From: Acidobacteriota bacterium
GTDB lineage: Bacteria > Acidobacteriota > Vicinamibacteria > Vicinamibacterales > UBA2999
Direction: 5' to 3'
DNA length: 64,000 nucleotides
Assembly (NCBI GenBank): GCA_963169195.1
Contig: CAUJDN010000052.1
Coordinates: forward strand, 1-64,000
In this document: positions 1-8,408 of the stretch, one piece after another
Numbering within the stretch: position 1 is the first letter of the stretch
Layout of the letters: each line of letters begins with the position of its first letter
Made by a program: the position numbers and the translations under genes
The notes under the pieces: generated by a model
Told to the model about the DNA's origin: nothing
Database searches by the model: none
Seen by the model: the letters and a program-made list of their open reading frames with translations, nothing else

Positions 1-1
1 G

Positions 2-226
2 ATTCACGCAGCGGGCGGGCAGCTGATGGGGCCACACCTGTATTTCGGCGAGTACCTCGACCTGCCTCCGCTGTCGTCCATCATCGAGAAGGCGCCGCGC
101 GTGCTCGGCGTGAGGCCCACGCCGCTGGCGGAGGCGCTGCGCGAGAGCTACGCGTGGTACCAGTCGCAGCCGCGGCGCGCCGTGGACTACGCGTTCGAGG
201 ACCGCCTCATCGCGACCGCCGACTGA
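2..226 (+). CDS. C-terminal end of an SDR-type NAD-dependent epimerase/reductase (partial)
   Basis: The reading frame is open from the first complete codon at the window edge to a TGA, leaving 74 residues without their N-terminus. The ending ([18 protein letters not shown], then [13 protein letters not shown]) resembles the C-terminal helices of extended short-chain dehydrogenases of the dihydroflavonol-reductase/epimerase type, where a helix with an ESYxWY pattern closes the fold. The Rossmann fold and YxxxK catalytic motif would lie upstream of the window, so the assignment rests on this tail alone. It ends 7 nt before the ornithine carbamoyltransferase start and may be in the same transcript. 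Confidence 0.5.
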   Translation: MHAAGGQLMGPHLYFGEYLDLPPLSSIIEKAPRVLGVRPTPLAEALRESYAWYQSQPRRAVDYAFEDRLIATAD

Positions 227-233
227 ACCCACG

Positions 234-1235
234 ATGTTCAACCTCCGCAACCGATCGCTGCTGACGGTCCAGGACTACACGTCGCGCGAGTTCCGGTACC
301 TGCTGGATCTCGCGCGCGATCTCAAGCGCGCGAAGTACGCGCGCACGGAGCAGAAGCACCTCCGCGACAGGGAGATCTGCCTGATCTTCGAGAAGACGTC
401 CACGCGCACGCGTTGCGCGTTCGAGATTGCCTGCTACGACCAGGGCGCCCACGTCACCTACCTCGATCCGGTCGGATCGCAGATCGGCCACAAGGAGTCG
501 TTCAAGGACACCGCGCGCGTGCTCGGGCGGATGTACGATGCCATCGAGTACCGCGGGTCCAGCCAGCAGGGCCTCGAGGAACTGGCGGCACATGCGGGCG
601 TGCCCGTCTTCAACGGGCTGACCGCCGAGTACCACCCCACCCAGATGCTCGCCGACGTGATGACGATGCGCGAGTACAGCGACCGGCCGCTGCACGAGAT
701 CAGATATGCGTACGTGGGCGACACGCGGAACAACATGGGGCACTCGCTGATGATCGTCGGGTGCCTGCTGGGCATGGACGTGCGCATCTGCGGGCCGAAG
801 GCGCTCTGGCCGGAGGACGAGTTCACGACGATCGCGCGGCGCCTCCAGGCCAACTCCGGCGCCCGGCTCACCATCACCGAGGATCCGGCCGAGGCCGTCA
901 AGGGGGCGGACTTCATCCACACCGACGTGTGGGTGTCGATGGGGGAGCCGAAGGAAACGTGGAAGGAGCGCATCGACCTGCTGCTCCCGTACCAGGTGAA
1001 CATGGGGCTGATGAAGGCGGCCGGCAACCCGCAGGTGAAGTTCATGCACTGCCTGCCCGCGTTCCACGACACGGGCACCGAAGTCGGGCGGCAGGTGGCC
1101 GAGGCCTACGGCCTCACCGGCGGCATCGAGGTGACGGACGAGGTGTTCGAGTCCGACTGCAACATCGCGTTCGAGCAGGCCGAGAACCGCCTGCACACCA
1201 TCAAGGCGATTCTCGTCGCCACGCTCGGGGACTGA
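234..1235 (+). CDS. arcB: Ornithine carbamoyltransferase (ArcB/ArgF type)
   Basis: Cytoplasmic enzyme that transfers a carbamoyl group between carbamoyl phosphate and ornithine/citrulline. The 333-residue protein is full length for the family. It has the carbamoyl-phosphate loop STRTR at residues 56-60, HPTQ at 134-137, the ornithine-binding SMG loop in DVWVSMGE near 231-238 and the HCLP motif at 272-275. The STRTRCAFE and IGHKES stretches match the E. coli ArgF/P. aeruginosa ArcB subgroup. A carbamate kinase begins 3 nt downstream, which favours the catabolic (arginine deiminase-like) direction. No arcA is present in the window, so anabolic or purine/creatinine-linked use is not excluded. 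No clear Shine-Dalgarno precedes the ATG, and translation may depend on the gene upstream. Confidence 0.9.
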   Translation: MFNLRNRSLLTVQDYTSREFRYLLDLARDLKRAKYARTEQKHLRDREICLIFEKTSTRTRCAFEIACYDQGAHVTYLDPVGSQIGHKESFKDTARVLGRMYDAIEYRGSSQQGLEELAAHAGVPVFNGLTAEYHPTQMLADVMTMREYSDRPLHEIRYAYVGDTRNNMGHSLMIVGCLLGMDVRICGPKALWPEDEFTTIARRLQANSGARLTITEDPAEAVKGADFIHTDVWVSMGEPKETWKERIDLLLPYQVNMGLMKAAGNPQVKFMHCLPAFHDTGTEVGRQVAEAYGLTGGIEVTDEVFESDCNIAFEQAENRLHTIKAILVATLGD

Positions 1236-1238
1236 GGC

Positions 1239-2177
1239 GTGCTGGTCGTCGTCGCGCTCGGCGGCAACGCCCTCCTGAGACGCGGCGAGCCGCTGACCGT
1301 CGAGAACCAGCGGCGCAACGTGCGGGTGGCCGCCGAGGCGCTCGCGCCCATCGCGCGCGATCACAAGCTGGTCATCGGCCACGGCAACGGCCCGCAAGTG
1401 GGGCTGCTCGCGCTGCAGGCGGCCGCGTACGACACGTCGGGCACCTACCCGCTCGACGTCCTCGGCGCCCAGACCGAGGGCATGATCGGCTACATGATCG
1501 AGCAGGAGCTCGGCAACCTCCTGCCGCCGGATCGAGCGTTCGCCACCCTGCTCACGATGGTCGAAGTGGATCCGGACGACCCGGCGTTCCTGAATCCGAC
1601 GAAGTTCATCGGTCCGGTGTACGGCGAAGCCGAGGCGGCACGCCTGGGCGCGGAGCGGGGCTGGACCGTCAGGCAGGACGGCGACCACTGGCGCCGCGTG
1701 GTCGCGTCTCCGGAGCCCAGGCGCATCTTCGAGATCCGTCCCATCACGTGGCTCCTCGAGCGGGACACGGTGGTCATCGCCGCGGGGGGCGGCGGCATTC
1801 CCACGATGTACTCCGGCGGTGACCGGCGCACGCTCGTCGGCGCGGAGTGCGTCATCGACAAGGATCTGGCCTCCGGGTTGCTCGCGCGAGAGCTGAGCGC
1901 CGATGTCTTCGTCATGCTCACCGACGTGGATGCGGCCTACGCAGACTGGGGTACCGCCACGCCGCGAGCGATCCGGCGCGCGTCGCCAGCCGCGCTGGCC
2001 TCGATGTCGTTCGCGCCAGGATCGATGGGGCCCAAGGTGGAGGCGGCTTGCCGCTTCGCGAGGGACACGGGGAGGCGCGCCGCGATTGGCGCGCTCGCGG
2101 ACCTGAGCCGCATCATCGCCGGGGAGGCGGGGACGACGGTTTCCACAGCAGAACCGGGCACGGCGCTCGAGCCCTGA
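1239..2177 (+). CDS. arcC: Carbamate kinase
   Basis: Interconverts carbamoyl phosphate plus ADP with carbamate and ATP, the last ATP-yielding step of citrulline degradation. The 312-residue amino-acid-kinase fold begins with [14 protein letters not shown] and GHGNGPQVG (phosphate-binding loops) and has the [11 protein letters not shown] segment near residues 179-189 and VIDKDLAS near 205. The start is a GTG 3 nt after the ornithine carbamoyltransferase stop, and the conserved first strand begins immediately, so no earlier start is possible. The tight spacing implies co-translation with arcB. A small GC hairpin follows the stop. The short low-complexity tail ([13 protein letters not shown]) looks non-essential. 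Confidence 0.9.
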   Translation: MLVVVALGGNALLRRGEPLTVENQRRNVRVAAEALAPIARDHKLVIGHGNGPQVGLLALQAAAYDTSGTYPLDVLGAQTEGMIGYMIEQELGNLLPPDRAFATLLTMVEVDPDDPAFLNPTKFIGPVYGEAEAARLGAERGWTVRQDGDHWRRVVASPEPRRIFEIRPITWLLERDTVVIAAGGGGIPTMYSGGDRRTLVGAECVIDKDLASGLLARELSADVFVMLTDVDAAYADWGTATPRAIRRASPAALASMSFAPGSMGPKVEAACRFARDTGRRAAIGALADLSRIIAGEAGTTVSTAEPGTALEP

Positions 2178-2178
2178 G

Positions 2179-2193
2179 CCCCGGGTGCCGGGG
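2179..2193 (+). terminator. Small GC hairpin after carbamate kinase
   Basis: CCCCGG pairs with CCGGGG around a 3-nt loop, starting 2 nt after the arcC stop. No T-run follows, so an intrinsic terminator is only a possibility. A new promoter-like box lies 26 nt downstream. Confidence 0.35.
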
Positions 2194-2218
2194 GGACGCC
2201 TTCGCGAAGTCGCCGCGG

Positions 2219-2224
2219 TAGAAT
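2219..2224 (+). promoter_or_regulatory. -10 box TAGAAT, leaderless start of S51 peptidase
   Basis: TAGAAT is followed by exactly 7 nt and then the ATG at 2232, so predicted transcription begins at or next to the start codon. No Shine-Dalgarno sequence is present and no good -35 box is visible. Confidence 0.5.
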
Positions 2225-2231
2225 CCGGCGC

Positions 2232-3047
2232 ATGAACCGCAGGGACTTCCTCACCTCTTCCGTCTTTGGCGCCGTGGCCGTCGCCGTCGGCCACGTACCG
2301 GCCAAGGCCTCGGCCGGGGACGGCCCGCCTGCGCGTGCGCAAGCGCGCGCGAGCGGGCCGACGCGCAAGATCCTCATCGCCGGCGGCGGGTTCAACACGG
2401 CCTTCATTCGCTACATGGCGGAGCTCACCGGCAAGCCGCGCCCAAAGCTCTGCTACCTGCCGACGGCCTCCGGCGACTCGCCGCAGGGCATCATCACGTG
2501 GTACCAGAACTGCGCACCGCTCAACGTCGAGGCCTCGCACCAGGTCAGCTTCATCGCCAGCACGCGCCAGACGCGCAGCTGGGAGGAGGTCTTCCTCTCC
2601 GTGGACGGCATCGTCTGCTCGGGCGGCAACACGCTCAACCAGCAGGCCATCTGGAAGGCCCAGGGCATCGACGTCGTGCTCCGGCAGGCGTGGGATCGGG
2701 GCATCGTGCTCGGCGGCGCCAGCGCGGGATCGCTCTGCTGGTTCGAGGAGGGCACGACCGACTCCCGCCCGAAGGAGCTGACCACGGTGCAGGGCCTCGG
2801 CTTCCTGAAGGGCAGCCACTCGCCACACTACGACGCCGAGAAGGATCGCCGCCCGCTCTACCACAAGCTGATTGGCTCGGGGCAGATGAAGCCGGGCTAC
2901 GCGTGCGACAACGACGCGGGGATCTACTTCGAGGACAACGAGGTGAAGCGTGTCGTGAGCACGCGCGCCGGCGCGAAGTGCTACTACGTAGGCGTGAGCG
3001 GCGGGCAGGTCGTGGAGAAGGTGCTCGAGCCGGAGACGATCTCGTAA
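2232..3047 (+). CDS. Tat-exported S51-family peptidase (peptidase E / cyanophycinase-like)
   Basis: Serine peptidase-like protein of the class-I glutamine-amidotransferase-type fold. The N-terminus MNRRDFLTSSVFGAVAVAVG is a twin-arginine signal, so it probably acts outside the cytoplasm. After residue 45 come IAGGGFN, YLPTASGD, CSGGNTLN and the nucleophile elbow GGASAGS (residues 161-167, Ser164), then HSPHYD (His199), as in PepE and cyanophycinase (family S51). PepE cleaves Asp-X dipeptides and cyanophycinase releases Asp-Arg; the substrate here cannot be chosen. The position after ornithine carbamoyltransferase/carbamate kinase makes arginine- or aspartate-rich peptide breakdown attractive but unproven. 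At 271 residues it is slightly longer than PepE because of the signal and linker. Confidence 0.8.
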   Translation: MNRRDFLTSSVFGAVAVAVGHVPAKASAGDGPPARAQARASGPTRKILIAGGGFNTAFIRYMAELTGKPRPKLCYLPTASGDSPQGIITWYQNCAPLNVEASHQVSFIASTRQTRSWEEVFLSVDGIVCSGGNTLNQQAIWKAQGIDVVLRQAWDRGIVLGGASAGSLCWFEEGTTDSRPKELTTVQGLGFLKGSHSPHYDAEKDRRPLYHKLIGSGQMKPGYACDNDAGIYFEDNEVKRVVSTRAGAKCYYVGVSGGQVVEKVLEPETIS

Positions 3048-3113
3048 GGCAGAAGGCGTAAGGCAGAAGGCAGAAGGAAAAGGCCAAAGGCAGAGGCAGA
3101 AGAAGAGGGAGCG
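3045..3113. repeat. Purine-rich 14-bp tandem tract including a stop codon
   Basis: The unit TAAGGCAGAAGGCG occurs at 3045 and again (last base changed) at 3059, then decays into AAGGC/CAGAAG variants up to the next ATG. The TAA of the first unit is the stop codon of the peptidase gene, and the purine run at the end (GAGGGAG) serves as Shine-Dalgarno for the next gene. Base composition differs sharply from the surrounding GC-rich DNA. Confidence 0.75.
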
Positions 3114-5024
3114 ATGAGCGAGCGGCGTGAGTGGAGAGATCTGGGCATGGGCCGGCGGATCGACCGGCGTGACTTCTTGAACGGCGTCGCCATCGGTGTC
3201 GGCGCCGTCTCGAGCGCCCTGCACGCGCGACCGGCGCGTGCCGAGCCCGTGGAGCAGGCAGGCCAGGCGCTGTCGCCGGACACCTACCCGCCCAGGCGTC
3301 TGGGACTTCGCGGCCAGCACGCGTCCGCCGTCGAGGCCTTCGATGCCATCGATGGCGGCCAGTTCGCGCAGTTCCCTGGCATCGACGTGGACACGCGCGA
3401 GGCCTACGATCTGGTCATCGTCGGCGGCGGGTTGTCCGGGCTCTCGGCCGCGTACTTCTGGCAGGAAGCGCTCGGCCCGACCCAGCGCGTGCTGATTCTC
3501 GACAACCACGACGACTTCGGCGGGCACGCCAGGCGCAACGAGTTCGTCCACGGCGGGCGCACGTACGTGAGCTTCGGCGGGACGATGAGCATCGCGACGC
3601 CGTATCCGTACAGCTACATGGCGAAGCGGCTGGTGGAGGACCTCGGCATCGAGGTCCACCGGAACGCGGAGTTCACCAACCGCGCGCTGTTCGACACCTA
3701 CGGCCTCGGCCCGAGCACGTTCTTCGACCAGGAGCACTTCGGGAAGGACCGGCTGGTGGCCGGAACGGGCCGCATCCCCTGGGACCAGTTCTTCGCGAAG
3801 GCGCCGCTGACAGACGCCGCGCGCCGGGACCTGGTCCGCCTGCACGGCGAGAACCCTGACTACATGGCCGGGATGTCGATGGAGCAGAAGCTCTCGACCC
3901 TCGCGAAGATCAGCTACCAGGCGTTCCTCCTGACCCACGCGAAGACGAGCCCTGACGCGCTGCCGTTCTTCCTCGGGCAGGGCGGGCGCAACAACAAACG
4001 CGTGGACACGACGCCCGCGCTCGAAGCCGCGCGGCGCGGGTCGGTGGGCTTCGACGGCCTGGGCCTGCCGAAGGAGGACCAGTTCCGCCAGGGAAGCTAC
4101 ACGTTCCACTTCCCGGACGGGAACGCGTCGATCGCGCGGCTCCTCGTCTCGCGCCTCGTGCCGAAGGCCATTCCAGGCACGCACGACATGCACACCATCG
4201 GCGACGCCGCCGTTGCGTACGACGCGCTCGACGACAGCGGCGCTGCCGTTCGCGTCCGCCTGAACAGCACGGTGACGCGCGTCGCGCACGATGGCCCGAT
4301 GGAGAAGGCCGGCGCGGTGAAGGTCGCCTACCTCCGCAACGGGCGGATGCACCTCGTGCGCGGGCGCAACGTCGTGCTCGCCTGCTACAACGCGATGATC
4401 CCCAGGCTCGTGCCCGAGTTGCCGCCCACCCAGAAAGAGGCGCTGTCCTACTCGGTGAAGGTGCCGATGCTCTACACCAACGTGCTGATCAGGCGCTGGA
4501 CCGCGTTCAAGCAGCTCGGTGTGGCCAGCATCACCGCGCCGGGGATGTATCACCCGAGCACCAGCCTGGATCCGGGCACCACCGTGGGCGGCTACCGTGG
4601 CGTCACGACCCCCGACGAGCCCATCGTCGTGCACATGGTGCGCAACCCGAACAAGCCGGGGCTGCCGCGGAAGGAGCAGAACCGCCTCGGCCAGCAGGAG
4701 CTGCGCACGATGACGTTCCACGACTTCGAGCTGTCCATCCGCCGCCAGTTCTCGCGGATGCTCGCCGGCACCGGCTTCGACGCGGCCGCGGACATCGTCG
4801 GCATCGCGGTGAACCGCTGGCCCGACGGCTACGCGTATACCTACGACACGCTGGCGGATCCGGACGTCCCCCCCGAGCAGCGGCCGCACGTCATCGGCCG
4901 GCAGCGATTCGGGCGCGTGTCCATCGCCAACTCGGATGCCGGCGCCGCGGCGTTCACCAATCAGGCGTTCGACGAGGGGCACCGGGCGGTGCAGGAGATT
5001 CTCGTGAGCCGGGGCCTCGCCTGA
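3114..5024 (+). CDS. Tat-exported FAD oxidoreductase, spermidine dehydrogenase-like (copy 1)
   Basis: Flavoprotein resembling bacterial spermidine dehydrogenase (SpdH), which oxidatively cleaves polyamines in the periplasm and passes electrons to the respiratory chain. Residues 14-22 (RRIDRRDFL) followed by a hydrophobic stretch form a twin-arginine signal. The dinucleotide-binding motif is DLVIVGGGLSGLSAA at residues 99-113, with LDNHDDFGGHARRNEF following strand 2 of the Rossmann fold. A second FAD-contact region lies near the C-terminus (GRVSIANSDAGA). The 636-residue length fits the SpdH family. The next gene is a paralogue with the same architecture, and a BCCT-like transporter follows. 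The start is supported by GAGGGAG upstream. The substrate is inferred from family resemblance; another amine is possible. Confidence 0.72.
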   Translation: MSERREWRDLGMGRRIDRRDFLNGVAIGVGAVSSALHARPARAEPVEQAGQALSPDTYPPRRLGLRGQHASAVEAFDAIDGGQFAQFPGIDVDTREAYDLVIVGGGLSGLSAAYFWQEALGPTQRVLILDNHDDFGGHARRNEFVHGGRTYVSFGGTMSIATPYPYSYMAKRLVEDLGIEVHRNAEFTNRALFDTYGLGPSTFFDQEHFGKDRLVAGTGRIPWDQFFAKAPLTDAARRDLVRLHGENPDYMAGMSMEQKLSTLAKISYQAFLLTHAKTSPDALPFFLGQGGRNNKRVDTTPALEAARRGSVGFDGLGLPKEDQFRQGSYTFHFPDGNASIARLLVSRLVPKAIPGTHDMHTIGDAAVAYDALDDSGAAVRVRLNSTVTRVAHDGPMEKAGAVKVAYLRNGRMHLVRGRNVVLACYNAMIPRLVPELPPTQKEALSYSVKVPMLYTNVLIRRWTAFKQLGVASITAPGMYHPSTSLDPGTTVGGYRGVTTPDEPIVVHMVRNPNKPGLPRKEQNRLGQQELRTMTFHDFELSIRRQFSRMLAGTGFDAAADIVGIAVNRWPDGYAYTYDTLADPDVPPEQRPHVIGRQRFGRVSIANSDAGAAAFTNQAFDEGHRAVQEILVSRGLA

Positions 5025-5213
5025 ACGCCGATGACGACACCGAAAGGCCGCAGAGGACGCCGTTGCCGCAGGTGGTGCAGGCAACTCGGTACGGCGGAGG
5101 CACAGCAGCGCCGCAGATGCGCCGATCGCGTCTCGGCGGCACATGCCGGCACGCTCGCGCGGGTTCACGGACACCGATGACGCAGACGGAGCAGATGCGA
5201 GGGGAGACGGTCC

Positions 5214-7238
5214 ATGAGCAGGGATGATCGCGACCTCGGGATGTCCAGCGACATCACGCGCCGGGACTTCCTCAACGGCGTGGCCGTTGGCGTGACCGGG
5301 GCGATGAGCGTACCGGCACTGTCCGAAGCCGGCCGCGTCGGACGCGACGCAGGGCAGTCGGGCACGGCTGCCACGACGCACCCCGCTTACTATCCGCCCG
5401 CGCTCACCGGCATGCGCGGAAGCCACGCCGGCTCGTTCGAGGTGATGCACCGCGTGCGCGATGCGCGCGCATGGAAGGACGCGGCCACCGACACGGGGGA
5501 GCGCTACGATCTCGTGGTGGTCGGCGGCGGGATCAGCGGCCTGTCGGCCGCGCACTACTTCCGCGCGGCCGTCGGCCCGGAGGCGCGCGTCCTCGTGCTC
5601 GACAACCACGACGACTTCGGCGGGCACGCCAAGCGGAACGAGTTCACGCACGACGGCCGCATGCTGATGCTGAACGGCGGCACTCTGAATATCGAGGCGC
5701 CGCAGCAGTACAGCGACATCGCGATGGGCCTGCTCCGCCGGATCGGCATCGACATCGATCGCTTCGAGCGGGAGACGGCCGACGACCGCGGCACCTACCA
5801 GCGGATGGGCCTGCGGAACGCGGTCTTCTTCCCGCGGGAGCGGTGTGGCCAGGACCGCCTCGTGGTGGGTACGCCCGGTGGCAGCGCGGCGGGCGCCGCG
5901 TGGGGCGACTTCCTCGCGAAGGCCCCGCTGCCCGACGCAGCCCGCAGGGACATCGAGCGCCTCCAGAGCGCCGATCAGCCCGACTACCTGGCGGGCCTGT
6001 CCGACGTGGAGAAGAAGCGGCAGCTCATGCAGATGAGCTACCTGGACTTCCTGCTGAATGTCGCGAAGGTGCACCCGGACGCAGCCTGGTACTACCAGGC
6101 GCGTACTACAGGTCTCTTCCTGATGATGACCGACGCCGTCCCGGCGTACTACGGCTGGAACTCCGGCTACCCGGGCTTCCAGGGCATGAAGCTCGATCCG
6201 ACGCCGCGCGAGGTGCTCTTCTATGAGCCGGGCGGATCGCATGGCCGCGAGAACCAGGCGCGCGCCAACGAAGGCGGGCGCGCCGTGCACTTCCCGGATG
6301 GCAACGCCACGATTGCGCGCCTGCTGGTCCGGTCGCTCCTGCCAGACGCCGTGCCGGGGAGGAGCCAGGAGGACGTGGTCACCGCGCGCGTGGACTACGG
6401 GAAGCTCGATCGTGCGGGAGCCGCCGTTCGCATCCGGTTGAACAGCGCGGTCGTCCACGTCGCGCACGCCGGCGATCCGGGCACAGCGCGCGAAGTCGAG
6501 GTGACGTACGTCACGGGCGGGCAGACTCGACGCGTGCGCGGTGCGCACGTCGTGCTGGCGTGCTGGAACTCGGTGATCCCGTATCTGTGCCCGGAGATGC
6601 CGGCCGCGCAGCGCGAGGCGCTCGCCTACGGCATCAAGGCGCCCATCGTCTACACCAACGTGTTCATTCGCAACTGGACCGCCTTTGCGAACCTGGGCGT
6701 CGCGAACATCACGGCGCCTGGCGGCTTCCATCCGACGGTGCAACTCGCCGAGCCGGTGACGGTGGGCCAGTATCGGTGCTCGCGCACACCGCAGGAGCCC
6801 ATGGTGCTGCACCTGGTCCGCACGCCCTGCGCACCCGGCAAGCCTCGGAAGGAGCAGCACCGGGCCGGCCGGGCGGAGCTGCTGTCGATGTCCTTCGAGA
6901 CCTTCGAGCGCGAGATCCGCGAGGAACTCGGGCGCATGCTCGGCGACGGGGGCTTCGATTCCGCGCGGGACATCCTCGGCATCACCGTGAACCGCTGGCC
7001 GCACGGCTATACCTACAACTACAACACGCTCTCGGACCCGGTGGCGTGGGCGCTGGCCACGCCGGAGGATCGCGCCTTCGTCGTCGGACGTCGGCCGTTT
7101 GGCCGGATCGCGATCGCCAACGCCGACGCGGGCGGCAGCTCGCACACCGACGCGGCGATCGAGCAGGCGTACCGAGCCGTGCGAGAAGTGGTGGAATCGC
7201 GCGCCGCCGACTACGTCGCGCGCCTCACCGACGGCTGA
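5214..7238 (+). CDS. Tat-exported FAD oxidoreductase, spermidine dehydrogenase-like (copy 2)
   Basis: Paralogue of the preceding gene, with a closely related N-terminus (ITRRDFLNGVAVGV, twin-arginine signal), VVVGGGISGLSAAHYF at residues 101-116 and LDNHDDFGGHAKRNEF. It is 38 residues longer, mainly from an insertion around residues 285-340 (YYQARTTGLFLMMTDAVPAYYGWNSG region) that copy 1 lacks; this could alter the substrate channel or lid. A GAGGGGAG Shine-Dalgarno precedes the ATG. Its TGA overlaps the ATG of the transporter gene, so the two are probably co-translated. The 189-bp gap before it holds no recognisable gene. Tandem duplication followed by divergence suggests two related amines, or a pair working in sequence. 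Confidence 0.72.
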   Translation: MSRDDRDLGMSSDITRRDFLNGVAVGVTGAMSVPALSEAGRVGRDAGQSGTAATTHPAYYPPALTGMRGSHAGSFEVMHRVRDARAWKDAATDTGERYDLVVVGGGISGLSAAHYFRAAVGPEARVLVLDNHDDFGGHAKRNEFTHDGRMLMLNGGTLNIEAPQQYSDIAMGLLRRIGIDIDRFERETADDRGTYQRMGLRNAVFFPRERCGQDRLVVGTPGGSAAGAAWGDFLAKAPLPDAARRDIERLQSADQPDYLAGLSDVEKKRQLMQMSYLDFLLNVAKVHPDAAWYYQARTTGLFLMMTDAVPAYYGWNSGYPGFQGMKLDPTPREVLFYEPGGSHGRENQARANEGGRAVHFPDGNATIARLLVRSLLPDAVPGRSQEDVVTARVDYGKLDRAGAAVRIRLNSAVVHVAHAGDPGTAREVEVTYVTGGQTRRVRGAHVVLACWNSVIPYLCPEMPAAQREALAYGIKAPIVYTNVFIRNWTAFANLGVANITAPGGFHPTVQLAEPVTVGQYRCSRTPQEPMVLHLVRTPCAPGKPRKEQHRAGRAELLSMSFETFEREIREELGRMLGDGGFDSARDILGITVNRWPHGYTYNYNTLSDPVAWALATPEDRAFVVGRRPFGRIAIANADAGGSSHTDAAIEQAYRAVREVVESRAADYVARLTDG

Positions 7239-8368
7239 TGGTCGCACAGGCCATCCTCTCGGCCGCCATCATCGTCACGCTGCTGACGTCGGCGGTCATC
7301 GTCCTCCGGTGGGGCGGCCGGCCCGTCCAGGGGCCGATGCCGTTGTCGCTCCTCGGCTTCATGGCCGTGCTCTTCACGTCGGGACTGGACGTCGGGCTGG
7401 TGATGCTGCCGCTGACCGAGTTTCCCGTGTACGCGCGCGAACCGGCGTATGCCTTCGCCAACCCGCTGGCCGTGGCCTTCGGCTCGTGGGGCTTCCTGGT
7501 CTGGGGCTTCTACTTCCTGACCACGTTCTACTTCCTGGCGGTGGAACCGCACGTGAAGCTGTTCGAGACGCCCCGGGTGAAGTTCATCAACAACCTGGTG
7601 ATCATCGGCACGTGCGCGTTCACCGCGCACCTGCTGCTGCGGAACCTGCCCTTCTACGTGCCGGCGATCGACGATTTGTCCCGCTACGGAATCGTGGCGC
7701 TGACGGTGCTCGTCGCGGTGCTCACCAGCACGCACATCCGGTACGTGCGCCTGCTGAGCGTGTGGTCGATGTGGATGTTCGGAGCGCTCGTCGCGGCCAT
7801 GTGGCTGGCCTCGGGCATGGGCGTCGGGGGGTTCCTGCAGAGCGCCGCGGACATCGGTAGCTACTTCGCCCATCTTCCACGCTTCGTCGTCCCGATGTCC
7901 GACTACCACGCGTTCTACCTGTTCTGGTGGTTCTCGTGGAGCATCATGATCGGCCAGTTCGTGGCGCGCTTCGTCGGCGGGATGCGGACATGGCAGCTGG
8001 CCACTGCCCTGCTGGTGATCCCGTCGATTCCCCTGGCGGCCTGGTTCTCGGTACTCTACTTCTACTTCCGCCAGGGCATGTCAGTGCACCCGATCCTCGC
8101 CGTGGCCATGGTCGTCGTCGGCATCGTGTTCGTGGTGAACTCGCTCGACTCGCTGATTCGCCTCTACTCGGACAATCTCGGGCTGACGGCGCGCCGGCTG
8201 GGCACGCCGGCCTATGTCGCCGCGCACTGGGTGCTGATGTTCGCCCTGGTGCTGGCCTTTCAGTTCACGCCGCTGCAGATCGAGTGGATCGGCCTCGTGG
8301 TGATCGCCCTGTACGCGGCAATCTATGCGCTGCTGCTGCGTCGTTGGGGCCTGGCACGAAACCCCTGA
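7238..8368 (+). CDS. Short BCCT-like membrane transporter
   Basis: Integral membrane protein of 376 residues with about ten hydrophobic segments. The segment HAFYLFWWFSWSIMIGQF near residue 224 corresponds to the betaine/choline/carnitine transporter signature (FYWxWWxSWxPFVGxFIARIS), and PLSLLGFMAVLFTSGLDVGL near residue 30 matches the conserved region around TM3 of that family. Typical BCCT proteins are 500 residues or more with 12 segments, so this one is compact, lacking the N-terminal helices and hydrophilic tails. The ATG overlaps the stop of the flavoprotein gene (TGATG), which implies coupled translation. It probably imports the quaternary or polyamine substrate, or a product, of the two oxidoreductases. 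A membrane anchor or electron-transfer role cannot be excluded. Confidence 0.65.
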   Translation: MVAQAILSAAIIVTLLTSAVIVLRWGGRPVQGPMPLSLLGFMAVLFTSGLDVGLVMLPLTEFPVYAREPAYAFANPLAVAFGSWGFLVWGFYFLTTFYFLAVEPHVKLFETPRVKFINNLVIIGTCAFTAHLLLRNLPFYVPAIDDLSRYGIVALTVLVAVLTSTHIRYVRLLSVWSMWMFGALVAAMWLASGMGVGGFLQSAADIGSYFAHLPRFVVPMSDYHAFYLFWWFSWSIMIGQFVARFVGGMRTWQLATALLVIPSIPLAAWFSVLYFYFRQGMSVHPILAVAMVVVGIVFVVNSLDSLIRLYSDNLGLTARRLGTPAYVAAHWVLMFALVLAFQFTPLQIEWIGLVVIALYAAIYALLLRRWGLARNP

Positions 8369-8374
8369 AAACGG

Positions 8375-8387
8375 CGCAGTTTCTGCG
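8375..8387. terminator. Weak hairpin in a convergent gap
   Basis: CGCAG and CTGCG pair around TTT between the convergent transporter and CoA-ligase genes. The gap is only 40 bp. The element is symmetric and could act in both directions, but the stem is short. Confidence 0.3.
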
Positions 8388-8408
8388 TGCCCTCCAAGCC
8401 GATGTGGG

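Noticed and set aside
207-7247. Open minus-strand frame of 2346 codons opposite five genes
   Set aside because: It is the antisense shadow of plus-strand genes with strong G/C third-position bias; the translation is Arg/Val/His/Ala-rich with no domain, signal or Shine-Dalgarno, and it crosses gene boundaries and the purine repeat. The sense genes have full family motifs.
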